A DNA stretch of 9,511 bases from Bacteroidota bacterium (lineage in GTDB: Bacteria; Bacteroidota; Ignavibacteria; Ignavibacteriales; Ignavibacteriaceae). The stretch covers positions 1-9,511 of the forward strand of contig JAJYSI010000091.1 in assembly GCA_021793635.1 (NCBI GenBank), in the 5' to 3' direction. The translations under genes were made by a program, and so were the position numbers. Shown in pieces: positions 1 through 6,612 of this stretch (position 1 is the first letter of the stretch; every line of letters begins with the position of its first letter). A model generated the notes under the pieces. It was given only the letters and a program-made list of their open reading frames with translations. It was not told where the DNA came from and did not search any database.

Positions 1-1
1 A

Positions 2-466
2 AAATATTTTTGTGATTTGAACCTTCGTCAAAATTTTTATAATGTGGAAACCATTAAATCGTCTCTTAGCGCGGCAAATGTATTAAAACTAAACAATGAT
101 GAATTAAAAATTGTAAATAATCTGCTTTTGAAAAATAAAGTTGATGAATTTCAATTGGCAAAAATTCTTTCAGAATATTTTGAAATCGATTTGGTATGCA
201 TTACTCAAGGTGAAGACGGCGCAATGCTTTATAAGGATGGGATAATGAATCATTACAAAGGTGTAGTTGAAAACGTAGTAGATACTGTGGGCGCTGGTGA
301 TGCTTATGCGGCAATGCTATGCCTTGGTTACTTGAATGGATGGAGTTTAGAAAAAACAAATAAACTTGCCTCTGAGTTTGCGGGGAAAATTATAATGGCG
401 AACGGCGCGCTTCCGGAGAATGATTTTTTATATGATAAATTTATACAAAAAAATATTTTGTCATAA
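2..466 (+). CDS. PfkB-family carbohydrate kinase, C-terminal part (5' end outside window)
   Basis: This is the last ~154 codons of a ribokinase/fructokinase-type sugar kinase, which transfers phosphate from ATP to a sugar or sugar-like substrate in the cytoplasm. The frame is open to the left edge, and the first visible residues (about DLNLRQNFY) match the core strand of PfkB proteins, so the TTG at 17 is not a real start. The family's C-terminal signature is intact as DTVGAGDAYAAM near visible residue 93 (bases 281-316); it contains the catalytic Asp and the anion-hole glycines. It is preceded by VCITQGEDGAML, the usual ATP-site strand, and the end contains the typical GALPEN. The gene converges on the mscS-like gene with 11 bases between the stops. 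The substrate cannot be read from this half; fructose or another sugar is possible. Confidence 0.88.
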   Translation, partial: KYFCDLNLRQNFYNVETIKSSLSAANVLKLNNDELKIVNNLLLKNKVDEFQLAKILSEYFEIDLVCITQGEDGAMLYKDGIMNHYKGVVENVVDTVGAGDAYAAMLCLGYLNGWSLEKTNKLASEFAGKIIMANGALPENDFLYDKFIQKNILS

Positions 467-471
467 CATTA

Positions 472-489
472 AGTAAATCAGTCTTTACT
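472..489. terminator. Weak AT-rich hairpin at the convergent gene junction
   Basis: AGTAAA (472-477) and TTTACT (484-489) form a perfect 6-bp stem with a 6-base loop, spanning the stop codon of the mscS-like gene just after the stop of the sugar kinase gene. The inverted repeat reads the same from both strands, so it could act in both directions. It has only one G-C pair and no adjacent T tract on either strand. A second AT hairpin, ACAAAA/TTTTGT, lies at 445-461. Either may simply reflect base composition; a role as the joint terminator is a guess based on position. Confidence 0.25.
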
Positions 490-1527
490 AAGAAAAAGAG
501 TTTGTGTTGGATAAGCAAATTCAATTTTTCTAGTATTAAACTCATCTAATATTTTCAAGTTAATTGCTTGCTGAGCATCCATAAATTTTGTGTAATCAGA
601 ACTATTCACATAATAAACTACTTCAAATTTCAAGCTTGAGTCTCCTAGTGTTGTAAAATGTCCTCTATCAAAAGTAACTTCTGGTTGGGCTTCAATTATT
701 CTTTTAACAATTGCCGGAATTTCTTTCAATTCTTCCAGTGAAGTTTGATATGTTACCCCAAGGCTAAACACTACTCTACGTTTTTCCATTCGTTTATAAT
801 TGTGAATGCGCGAATCGGTAAGGTCTGTATTAGAAAATATTAATTGTTCACCGCCGAGTCCGCGTAGCCGTGTAGTCTTAATTCCGATCCGTTCAACAGT
901 CCCGGTCTTATCGCCTACAGTTATTGAATCTCCAATTTCAAAGGGACGATCAAAGAATATTACAAGATAGCTAAACAAATCTTTCAGTACAGCTTGAGAG
1001 GCTAAAGCTATTGCTATGCCACCGATTCCCAATCCGGTAACTACTGCGGATACTTTAAATCCCAGATTATCTAAGAGAAAAACAGATCCGATTACCCACA
1101 CCAAAACAGAAATTAGTGATGAAATTCCTTTAAGCTGTTTAAACTTTTCCGCACCGCCTTCTTGCCGATTAAGATAAGTAGAAAAAAAATATTGAAGCGA
1201 GGCGATAATTAATTTGATAATCAGGAAGGTTAAGATAATTGTAGAAATAAAATCAAACGCATGTATAAAGTCACGGTTTAATTGTAATGTTTTGAACGCA
1301 GAATAAAATGCTATATAATAAAGAAAAGGAATAACTAATTTTTGTATCCCTTTAACTAATGGCAGCTGTAAGGTAGTGTTAGTTTTTTCTGTCCATGATT
1401 TAATTCTGTTAAGAACAATTTTCTTTAAAATGTAAATTATTAAAATTCCGAAAAGGAAAACTATCAAGAAGGTTAAATAATGAAGGATCGTATTTCCAAA
1501 ATACGATCTGTTTAAAAATTCTTGCAT
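478..1527 (-). CDS. MscS-family small-conductance mechanosensitive channel
   Basis: This is a 349-residue inner-membrane protein of the MscS family, channels that open under membrane tension and release solutes during hypo-osmotic shock. Hydrophobic segments lie near residues 14-34, 62-80, 92-112 and 134-153. The conserved pore helix follows at about 160-190 (GLGIGGIAIALASQAVLKDL), with the small-residue/Gly packing typical of TM3. After it comes the beta-domain with FFDRPFEIGDSITVGD and GTVERIGIKTTRLR (191-222), then a cytoplasmic alpha/beta vestibule domain ending near 349. There are more TM helices than the three of E. coli MscS, as in many paralogues. The ATG start has AAGGA seven bases upstream. 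It lies 24 bases after the thioesterase-like gene on the same strand with no terminator between them, so it may be the last gene of the his transcript. A specific role beyond mechanosensation is not visible. Confidence 0.93.
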   Translation of the reverse strand: MQEFLNRSYFGNTILHYLTFLIVFLFGILIIYILKKIVLNRIKSWTEKTNTTLQLPLVKGIQKLVIPFLYYIAFYSAFKTLQLNRDFIHAFDFISTIILTFLIIKLIIASLQYFFSTYLNRQEGGAEKFKQLKGISSLISVLVWVIGSVFLLDNLGFKVSAVVTGLGIGGIAIALASQAVLKDLFSYLVIFFDRPFEIGDSITVGDKTGTVERIGIKTTRLRGLGGEQLIFSNTDLTDSRIHNYKRMEKRRVVFSLGVTYQTSLEELKEIPAIVKRIIEAQPEVTFDRGHFTTLGDSSLKFEVVYYVNSSDYTKFMDAQQAINLKILDEFNTRKIEFAYPTQTLFLSKD

Positions 1528-1551
1528 AGTAAAATCCTTTTATACCAGATA

Positions 1552-1959
1552 TTAAATAGAATATTTTTCAATGATTTCATTCGGTATTCGCATCGGTCTG
1601 CCTGTTTTTAGAGAAACCATTGTATAAATTAGATGTCCTTCTGCGGCAATTTTCTCAGTTTCTTTTTTTATTATCCAAAAATTTACTTTTGATTGCGCTC
1701 CATTGACAGAGTCTACTTGCGTTCGCACTATTATTTTATCGTCAAGCTTAAGAGAACGCTTATATTCAATGTGTGTAACACTTACGACCCAATTAAAATT
1801 AAGTCTATGAAAATCTTCCATTGACATTTTATAGTCTTTTACCATCTGTTCATAACGTGCAGCTAACACAAAATCTAAATACTTTGTGTTGTGAACATGA
1901 TTATTTAAGTCTATATCATCAGGCCGAATTTTTATTTCGGATTCAAAGGCAGAATACAT
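1552..1959 (-). CDS. Hotdog-fold acyl-CoA thioesterase (YbgC/4HBT-like)
   Basis: This is a 135-residue cytoplasmic protein of the 4-hydroxybenzoyl-CoA thioesterase/YbgC type, which hydrolyses acyl-CoA or acyl-ACP thioesters. The N-terminal active-site region reads RPDDIDLNNHVHNTKYLDF (12-30), the family pattern D-x-D-x-x-N-H-V-x-N-x-x-Y-x-x-F, and Asp17 is the likely catalytic acid. An R-Y-E helix follows (about 35-37), then the strands EYKRSLKLDDKIIVRT, as expected for one hotdog domain. The length is normal for the family. It begins 20 bases after hisIE on the same strand without a visible terminator. A TAGATTTG just upstream (1964-1971) resembles a Bacteroidota -7 box but lacks a partner -33 box. 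No link to histidine synthesis is known; the substrate cannot be predicted. Confidence 0.88.
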   Translation of the reverse strand: MYSAFESEIKIRPDDIDLNNHVHNTKYLDFVLAARYEQMVKDYKMSMEDFHRLNFNWVVSVTHIEYKRSLKLDDKIIVRTQVDSVNGAQSKVNFWIIKKETEKIAAEGHLIYTMVSLKTGRPMRIPNEIIEKYSI

Positions 1960-1979
1960 TGTGCAAATCTAAATAAATT

Positions 1980-2594
1980 TTATTTATTATGACGCTTTTT
2001 AAGGTTTTTTACAATCTCCTCAAAATCAATGTCTTGCTCAGCAAGCATTACAAATAAATGGTAAATTAAATCCGATGTTTCGTTAATTATTTCATTCTTG
2101 TCGCGATTTTTAGCGGCAATTACTGTTTCGATAGCTTCTTCGCCAACTTTCTGGATTATCCTGTTTGTTCCTGAATTGAATAAACTCGTTGTATAAGAAT
2201 TTTCAGGCTGTTCAATTTTTCTTTTCTTAATTAGATCAAATAATTCATTTAAGAAATGTAATTGCGACTCTTTCTCTATACCGAAACAGGAATAATTTCC
2301 GGTGTGGCAAGTATTGCTGTCTGGTATAGCATAAATAAGGAGAGTATCGTTATCACAGTCAGGCTTAATTTCAATAAGGTGAAGAAAATTCCCGGAGGTT
2401 TCTCCTTTCGTCCAAAGTTCATTTCTTGTTCTGCTGAAAAATGTAACAAGTTTAGTTTCGATAGTTTTCTCAAGGGCAGTTTTATTCATAAAACCGAGCA
2501 TCAAAACTTTGTCGCTGCTTTTATCGACAACAATTGCGGGGATAAGCCCGTTTAATTTTTCATAATTTAATTCCGGTAAATTTATTTTATCCAC
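1980..2594 (-). CDS. hisIE: Bifunctional phosphoribosyl-AMP cyclohydrolase / phosphoribosyl-ATP pyrophosphatase
   Basis: This 204-residue fusion catalyses steps 2 and 3 of histidine synthesis: PR-ATP to PR-AMP (HisE part) and PR-AMP ring opening to ProFAR (HisI part). The HisI domain covers about 1-115. It has FFSRTRNELWTKGETSGN (52-69), the metal-binding DCDND (79-83) and cysteines Cys80, Cys96 and Cys103 of the zinc site (NTCHTGNYSCF). The HisE domain covers about 117-204, with QKVGEEAIETVIAA (148-161) and the helix NETSDLIYHL (171-180), which contribute the acidic Mg-binding residues. The start is GTG, supported by AGGA six bases upstream (CAGGAAAAATC-GTG); the next ATG lies inside the conserved core at residue 32. 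The gene begins 12 bases after the hisF stop. Both activities look intact. Confidence 0.96.
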   Translation of the reverse strand: MDKINLPELNYEKLNGLIPAIVVDKSSDKVLMLGFMNKTALEKTIETKLVTFFSRTRNELWTKGETSGNFLHLIEIKPDCDNDTLLIYAIPDSNTCHTGNYSCFGIEKESQLHFLNELFDLIKKRKIEQPENSYTTSLFNSGTNRIIQKVGEEAIETVIAAKNRDKNEIINETSDLIYHLFVMLAEQDIDFEEIVKNLKKRHNK

Positions 2595-2606
2595 GATTTT
2601 TCCTGT

Positions 2607-3362
2607 CTAAATTCTTACTGTAATTCCGTTATTGCTTAAATAGTTTTTTAATTCAGCTATCGGCAGAATATTAAAATGAAAAAGACTTGCGGCAAGACAC
2701 GCGTCAACATTCGCCAATTTGAATGCATCTAAAAAGTCCTCTTTCTTGCCGGCGCCACCGGAAGCAATTACGGGGATCGAAACACTAGACGTAACGAGTC
2801 TTAAAAAATCGTTATCGTAGCCGTTTTTCGTTCCGTCTTTATCCATAGAGGTTAATAAGATTTCTCCGGCACCAAGCTCTGCTGCTTTTTTGCACCAATC
2901 CAAACCAACAAGTTCGGTCTCTTCTCTTCCGCCTTTTATATAAACCTTATATTCTTTTCCGTTATTCTTTATATCGATAGCAGCAACAATGGCCTGGCTT
3001 CCAAACCGTTTGGCCGCTTCCGAAATCAACTTAGGATTTTTCACGATTGAAGAATTCAGCGATACTTTATCTGCACCTGCTTTAAGCAAAGCTTCAATAT
3101 CGTTGATTTCAGAAATTCCTCCTCCAACGGTAAATGGGATTCTGATTGCTTTTGCTACTTCGCTTACAAGCGAAATCAATGTTTTTCTCTTTTCGGCAGA
3201 GGCTGTTATATCAAGAAAGACCAATTCATCCGCACCTTCTTTTGAATAGCGCGATGCAAGTTCAACCGGAGAACCGGCATCAACTAAATTTACAAAGTTT
3301 GTTCCCTTCACAACGCGACCATCTTTTATATCAAGACAAGGAATAATTCTTTTACAAAGCAA
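2607..3362 (-). CDS. hisF: Imidazole glycerol phosphate synthase cyclase subunit HisF
   Basis: This is a 251-residue (beta/alpha)8 barrel protein. With HisH it forms IGP synthase, converting PRFAR plus ammonia to imidazole glycerol phosphate and AICAR. The N-terminus LCKRIIPCLDIKDGRVVKG carries catalytic Asp11, and the second catalytic Asp is Asp130 in IVAAIDIK. Phosphate-binding loops TVGGGI (78-83) and VIASGGAG (near 199-206) are present. Length is normal. The start is TTG, not ATG: it aligns exactly with the first residue of the family's M-L-x-K-R-I-I-P-C-L-D, and an AAAGGAG site lies 10 bases upstream. The gene overlaps the end of hisA by 11 bases, suggesting translational coupling. The stop is TAG. 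Confidence 0.97.
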   Translation of the reverse strand: MLCKRIIPCLDIKDGRVVKGTNFVNLVDAGSPVELASRYSKEGADELVFLDITASAEKRKTLISLVSEVAKAIRIPFTVGGGISEINDIEALLKAGADKVSLNSSIVKNPKLISEAAKRFGSQAIVAAIDIKNNGKEYKVYIKGGREETELVGLDWCKKAAELGAGEILLTSMDKDGTKNGYDNDFLRLVTSSVSIPVIASGGAGKKEDFLDAFKLANVDACLAASLFHFNILPIAELKNYLSNNGITVRI

Positions 3363-4071
3363 TCTTCGCCAACTCCTTTAAATCTATTTTGTCTTCATAA
3401 ATTGCTTTTCCTATAACTACCCCGTAAATATTTGTTTGTTTCAGATTTATTACATCCTCAATATCTCTAATGCCACCCGAAGCAATAAGTTCTATTTCTG
3501 GAAATCGCATTAGGATGTTTTGATACAAATCCATGTTTAAGCCGATGAGCATTCCATCCTTTGAGATATCTGTGCAAATGACCTTTTTTACTCCAAGTGA
3601 TAAACAATATTCTATATGGGAATAGACCGATACAGCGGTTTTTTCAGTCCAGCCGGTTATTTTCACTTCTTCATTTTCAACATCGATTGCATTAACAATT
3701 CTATCAGGTGAATTGTTTTTGACGATTAATTCAAACTCCTTTTTGTTTTTAACCGAAAGCGATCCGATAATTATATAATCAATTCCGGCTGAAAATAATT
3801 CCGTAGCTGTTTTTACATCTCTTATTCCTCCGCCAAATTCAATTTTGATTTTCGTTTCAGCCTTAATTCTTTTCGCAATTTCCAGTGCGGTGAACTTTCC
3901 TGTTTTTGCTCCCTTCAAATCTACGATATGCACCAGGCTGAAGCCATGTGATTCATATAGCTGAGCTTGCTGAAACGGTGTGTTCCGGTAATAAGTAATG
4001 TTATCAAAATTGCCTCTTGTTAAGCGGACAATTTCGTTATCCAAAATATCTATGGCGGGAATTACTATCAT
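3352..4071 (-). CDS. hisA: ProFAR isomerase HisA
   Basis: This 239-residue (beta/alpha)8 barrel enzyme performs the Amadori isomerisation of ProFAR to PRFAR, step 4 of histidine synthesis. The general acid/base pair is visible as Asp8 (VIPAIDIL) and Asp130 (IVNAIDVE). Also present are VRLTRGNF (15-22), HIVDLKGAKTG (48-58), EFGGGIRD (78-85), CTDISKDGMLIGLN (166-179) and the phosphate loop IASGGIRD (196-203). Gly140-Trp141 matches the conserved G-W of HisA. The ATG overlaps the hisH stop as ATGA, and its own end overlaps hisF by 11 bases. Nothing suggests PriA-type dual specificity. Confidence 0.97.
   Translation of the reverse strand: MIVIPAIDILDNEIVRLTRGNFDNITYYRNTPFQQAQLYESHGFSLVHIVDLKGAKTGKFTALEIAKRIKAETKIKIEFGGGIRDVKTATELFSAGIDYIIIGSLSVKNKKEFELIVKNNSPDRIVNAIDVENEEVKITGWTEKTAVSVYSHIEYCLSLGVKKVICTDISKDGMLIGLNMDLYQNILMRFPEIELIASGGIRDIEDVINLKQTNIYGVVIGKAIYEDKIDLKELAKIAL
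3373..3379 (-). promoter_or_regulatory. Ribosome binding site of hisF
   Basis: On the minus strand this reads AAAGGAG, ten bases before the TTG start codon of hisF and inside the 3' end of hisA. It supports the choice of the non-ATG start. Confidence 0.6.
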
Positions 4072-4652
4072 AAATCAATAAAGTTTTTTAATATTTTTAA
4101 TCCGGCGTCTCCAGATTTTTCCGGGTGAAACTGTACACCAAAGAAATTATCTTTTTCAAGCGAAGATGAAAAGTTAATTTCATTGTTTGAAATTGAAGTT
4201 GTAAACGGGCACACCGGCAAGTAATAAGAATTTGCGAAGTAAAATCTTTCACCGTTCTTTATACCGTTGAAGAGTTTACTTTCTTTTACAATTTCAATAT
4301 TGTTCCACCCCATGTGAGGAACTTTTGTTTTTGTTTCATCAAATTTTTCTGCTGTCACGGAAAAAATTCCAAGACAAGCAACGTTTCCTTCTTTGGAAAA
4401 ATCCGCCATCAACTGCATCCCAAGACAGATACCAAGCATAGGCTTTTTTACTATACGTAAAACAGTAAAAAGATTTAATAAATGAAGCTGCCTAATTGCG
4501 TAGGAAGCTTCTCCTACGCCCGGAAAAATGATTTTTTGTGCGCGGCAAATTTCTGTTTCATTACTAGTAATTATAAATTCCTGGTTAAGCTCTGTCAGTG
4601 CATTTGCAACCGATGCAACGTTACCTGCGCCGTAATCGATTAGTGCAATCAT
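4068..4652 (-). CDS. hisH: Imidazole glycerol phosphate synthase glutaminase subunit HisH
   Basis: This is a 194-residue class I glutamine amidotransferase that supplies ammonia to HisF. The triad is Cys76 in GICLGMQL, His176 in FGVQFHPEKSG and Glu178. The oxyanion region FPGVGEA (43-49) and MGWNN (114-118) are also in place. The start is the ATG at 4652, which begins the conserved IALIDYGAGN and follows an AAAGGAG site. The frame extends upstream, but that part lies inside the conserved end of hisB and is not conserved. The ATG overlaps the hisB stop as ATGA, and the same arrangement joins it to hisA. One small oddity is FYFANSYY (137-144), where most HisH proteins have F-V-H-S-Y. Confidence 0.97.
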   Translation of the reverse strand: MIALIDYGAGNVASVANALTELNQEFIITSNETEICRAQKIIFPGVGEASYAIRQLHLLNLFTVLRIVKKPMLGICLGMQLMADFSKEGNVACLGIFSVTAEKFDETKTKVPHMGWNNIEIVKESKLFNGIKNGERFYFANSYYLPVCPFTTSISNNEINFSSSLEKDNFFGVQFHPEKSGDAGLKILKNFIDL

Positions 4653-5542
4653 AAAACTCCTTTTGTTGATGGAAGCGTTCCTTCGTTTCTTTCGTCTAAC
4701 CGGCAAGCTTCGTTTAATGATTTTGCAAAAGCTTTAAAGATTGCCTCAATTTTATGATGATCATTTTTTCCTTTTGCTCTAATAAAGATATTTGCTTTTA
4801 AACCAGCTGAAAGTCCTCGAAAAAATTCTTCCGTTAACTCGGTCGGAAATTCTCCTACTTTTTCTCTCTCAAACTTGCATTTAAAATTTAAATATGATCT
4901 TCCGCCTAAATCAATAGCACACCTCGCAATTGTGTCGTCCATGGGTAGAAAATATCCGTAACGTTTAATGCCCAGCTTCTCTCCGAGTGCTTCGCTTAAT
5001 GCTTGTCCCAATGTTATTCCGACATCTTCAACTGTGTGGTGTTCGTCTACATGAAGATCACCTTTGACTTCGACTTTCAGATTAACATTTGAGTGTTTTG
5101 CAATTTGTTCTAACATGTGATCAAAAAAGCCAATGCCTGTATCTATTTCGGCAATTCCTTTACCGTCAAGGGATAAATCTATTTTTATTTCAGTTTCTTT
5201 TGTTTTCCTGAATTTAGATGACGAACGGATTCTTGAGATAATGAGATCAACCGCTTTTTCGAAATTATTTATTTCCGTTTTGTCCCTTACCGTAATTGAA
5301 TTTTTATTAGATGACTTCTCAACAGAAATAATAAATGAATTTTCATCCTTTTGTTGGTTGTTACCAATTTTTATCCCCTCAATTTCCAAAATATGCTTTA
5401 ATGTTTCGTCAGAAGATAAATCAAAATTCTTTACGGAAATATCAAGTCCTCTTTGCGAAAGTTTTTTAAGTCCGCTGATCAATCCCGTTGATGCAGGTAA
5501 TTTTAACTCAAAAAATTTATTATCAATTATTACGTTGTACAT
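4649..5542 (-). CDS. hisB: Imidazoleglycerol-phosphate dehydratase with a degenerate HAD-like N-terminal domain
   Basis: Residues ~112-297 of 297 form a complete IGP dehydratase, which converts IGP to imidazole acetol phosphate. The Mn-binding motifs are FFDHML (139-144), DEHHTVED (166-173) and DHHKIE (261-266), with the conserved end TLPSTKGVL. The first ~110 residues are extra compared with monofunctional HisB and resemble a shrunken version of the histidinol-phosphatase (HAD) half of bifunctional HisB. VIIDNKFFELKLP (4-16) lines up with F-I-D-R-D-G-T-L, so the second Asp is Lys. LISGLKKLSQRG (21-32) matches the next helix. NSFIISVEKS (68-77) matches N-S-Y-V-I-G-D-R-A-T, with the Asp gone. 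The zinc-cluster cysteines are absent. Phosphatase activity is therefore unlikely. The ATG at 5542 is preferred: it lies 13 bases past the hisC stop, and the upstream extension to 5611 would overlap conserved hisC sequence. No Shine-Dalgarno is visible there. It ends in an ATGA overlap with hisH. Confidence 0.94.
   Translation of the reverse strand: MYNVIIDNKFFELKLPASTGLISGLKKLSQRGLDISVKNFDLSSDETLKHILEIEGIKIGNNQQKDENSFIISVEKSSNKNSITVRDKTEINNFEKAVDLIISRIRSSSKFRKTKETEIKIDLSLDGKGIAEIDTGIGFFDHMLEQIAKHSNVNLKVEVKGDLHVDEHHTVEDVGITLGQALSEALGEKLGIKRYGYFLPMDDTIARCAIDLGGRSYLNFKCKFEREKVGEFPTELTEEFFRGLSAGLKANIFIRAKGKNDHHKIEAIFKAFAKSLNEACRLDERNEGTLPSTKGVL
4657..4663 (-). promoter_or_regulatory. Ribosome binding site of hisH
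   Basis: The minus strand reads AAAGGAG followed by TTTT and the ATG at 4652. It lies in the last codons of hisB and decides the hisH start in favour of 4652 over codons further upstream. Confidence 0.75.
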
Positions 5543-5555
5543 TTTTAGTTGTTGT

Positions 5556-6608
5556 TTATAAAATATTTTTAATTGCATCCCAAAGTAAATCGTTCTCTTC
5601 TTTACTTCCAACAGATATTCTTAGACAACCTTCCAATTTGGGTTGACTGCTTCTATCTCTTACGATAATACCCTTATCCATTAATTTTTTTTGAACTTCT
5701 TTTGGACTTTTACATTTTATTAAAAGAAAATTTGCATCGGAGTCGGAAACATTTTCTATTCCCTTCAGAGTTTCAAGTTGATGCTTTAGTCTATCGCGTT
5801 CTGTTATTATGGATTGTATATATTCATCCTTAGTTTTAGAATTTAAAAAAGCTTTACTTAATACATAACGAGTTAATGTGCTTATGTTATAAGGCGCTTT
5901 AACTTTAAATAATATTTTAATCAAATCGAAGTCTGCTATGCAGTAGCCAAGACGTATTCCCGCCAATCCCCATGCTTTGGAGAATGTCCTTAATATGACG
6001 AGGTTATTATATTTTTTCAATTCGTCAATGAGCGTTCCTTTTAATGAAAAATCAATATATGCTTCATCAACAACTATGATTGAATTATATTTTTCACAAA
6101 GCCTGGCTACGTCTTTTTTATTGAGAAGGTTTGCCGTTGGATTATTCGGCGAGCAGAGGAAAATAATTTTTGAGTTTGAATTATATACTTTTTCAATTTC
6201 ATTAAAGTCTATTTGAAATTGATCAGTAAGAAGAACACTAATTGTTTCAACGTTATTAATATCACTTGCTACTTTGTACATACCATAAGTAGGTTCAAAA
6301 ATAATCACATTATCTCTACCCGGCTCACAAAAAATTCTAATAAGCAAATCGATAATTTCGTCAGAACCAACTCCAAAGAATAAACTTTCCCGTCTGATCG
6401 ATAAATAGTCAGAAACAATCTTTCGTAAATCGTTTTGATGCGGATCCGGATAACGGTTAAGGTCTAATCCTTCAATTTCGGTAAAGGTTGAGCCAAAACT
6501 GTTCTCATTTGCATCGAGCAAAATACCGTCACCTTCGTAAATATCCCTAGCCGATGTATAAGGTTTAAGTTCTAAAATATTTTTTCTGACAAGTCTATTT
6601 ATATCCAT
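5556..6608 (-). CDS. hisC: Histidinol-phosphate aminotransferase
   Basis: This is a 350-residue fold-type I PLP enzyme that transaminates imidazole acetol phosphate with glutamate to histidinol phosphate. The N-terminus LVRKNILELKPYTSARD is characteristic of HisC rather than of general aspartate aminotransferases. LDANENSFG (31-39) and NRYPDPH (51-57) follow. The PLP-site residues are CSPNNPT (152-158), DEAYIDF (181-187) and the Schiff-base Lys211 in TFSKAWGLAGIRLGY. The C-terminal substrate arginine lies in CLRISVGS. The start is an ATG four bases after the hisD stop, with no clear Shine-Dalgarno, so re-initiation after hisD is likely. Length is typical. Confidence 0.97.
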   Translation of the reverse strand: MDINRLVRKNILELKPYTSARDIYEGDGILLDANENSFGSTFTEIEGLDLNRYPDPHQNDLRKIVSDYLSIRRESLFFGVGSDEIIDLLIRIFCEPGRDNVIIFEPTYGMYKVASDINNVETISVLLTDQFQIDFNEIEKVYNSNSKIIFLCSPNNPTANLLNKKDVARLCEKYNSIIVVDEAYIDFSLKGTLIDELKKYNNLVILRTFSKAWGLAGIRLGYCIADFDLIKILFKVKAPYNISTLTRYVLSKAFLNSKTKDEYIQSIITERDRLKHQLETLKGIENVSDSDANFLLIKCKSPKEVQKKLMDKGIIVRDRSSQPKLEGCLRISVGSKEENDLLWDAIKNIL

Positions 6609-6612
6609 TATT

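Noticed and set aside
1964..1971. TAGATTTG as a promoter for the thioesterase-like gene
   Set aside because: It matches TAnnTTTG, but no TTTG is found about 19 bases upstream, and such octamers are common in AT-rich DNA. Kept only as a possibility.
4653..4706. Longer HisH starting at 4706
   Set aside because: The extension reads a basic, non-conserved stretch in the out-of-frame end of hisB, and an AAAGGAG site directly precedes the ATG at 4652.
5133..5561. Open frame of 142 codons on the plus strand opposite hisB
   Set aside because: It is antisense to a conserved enzyme gene, has no recognisable domain and no ribosome site. The shorter plus-strand frames at 2262-2555, 2989-3249, 3146-3346, 5977-6216 and 8176-8397 and the minus-strand frame at 2276-2473 are rejected for the same reason: all are shadows of his genes.
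5543..5611. Longer HisB starting at 5611
   Set aside because: The extra 23 codons lie in the end of hisC, whose frame is conserved there; the ATG at 5542 follows the hisC stop closely.
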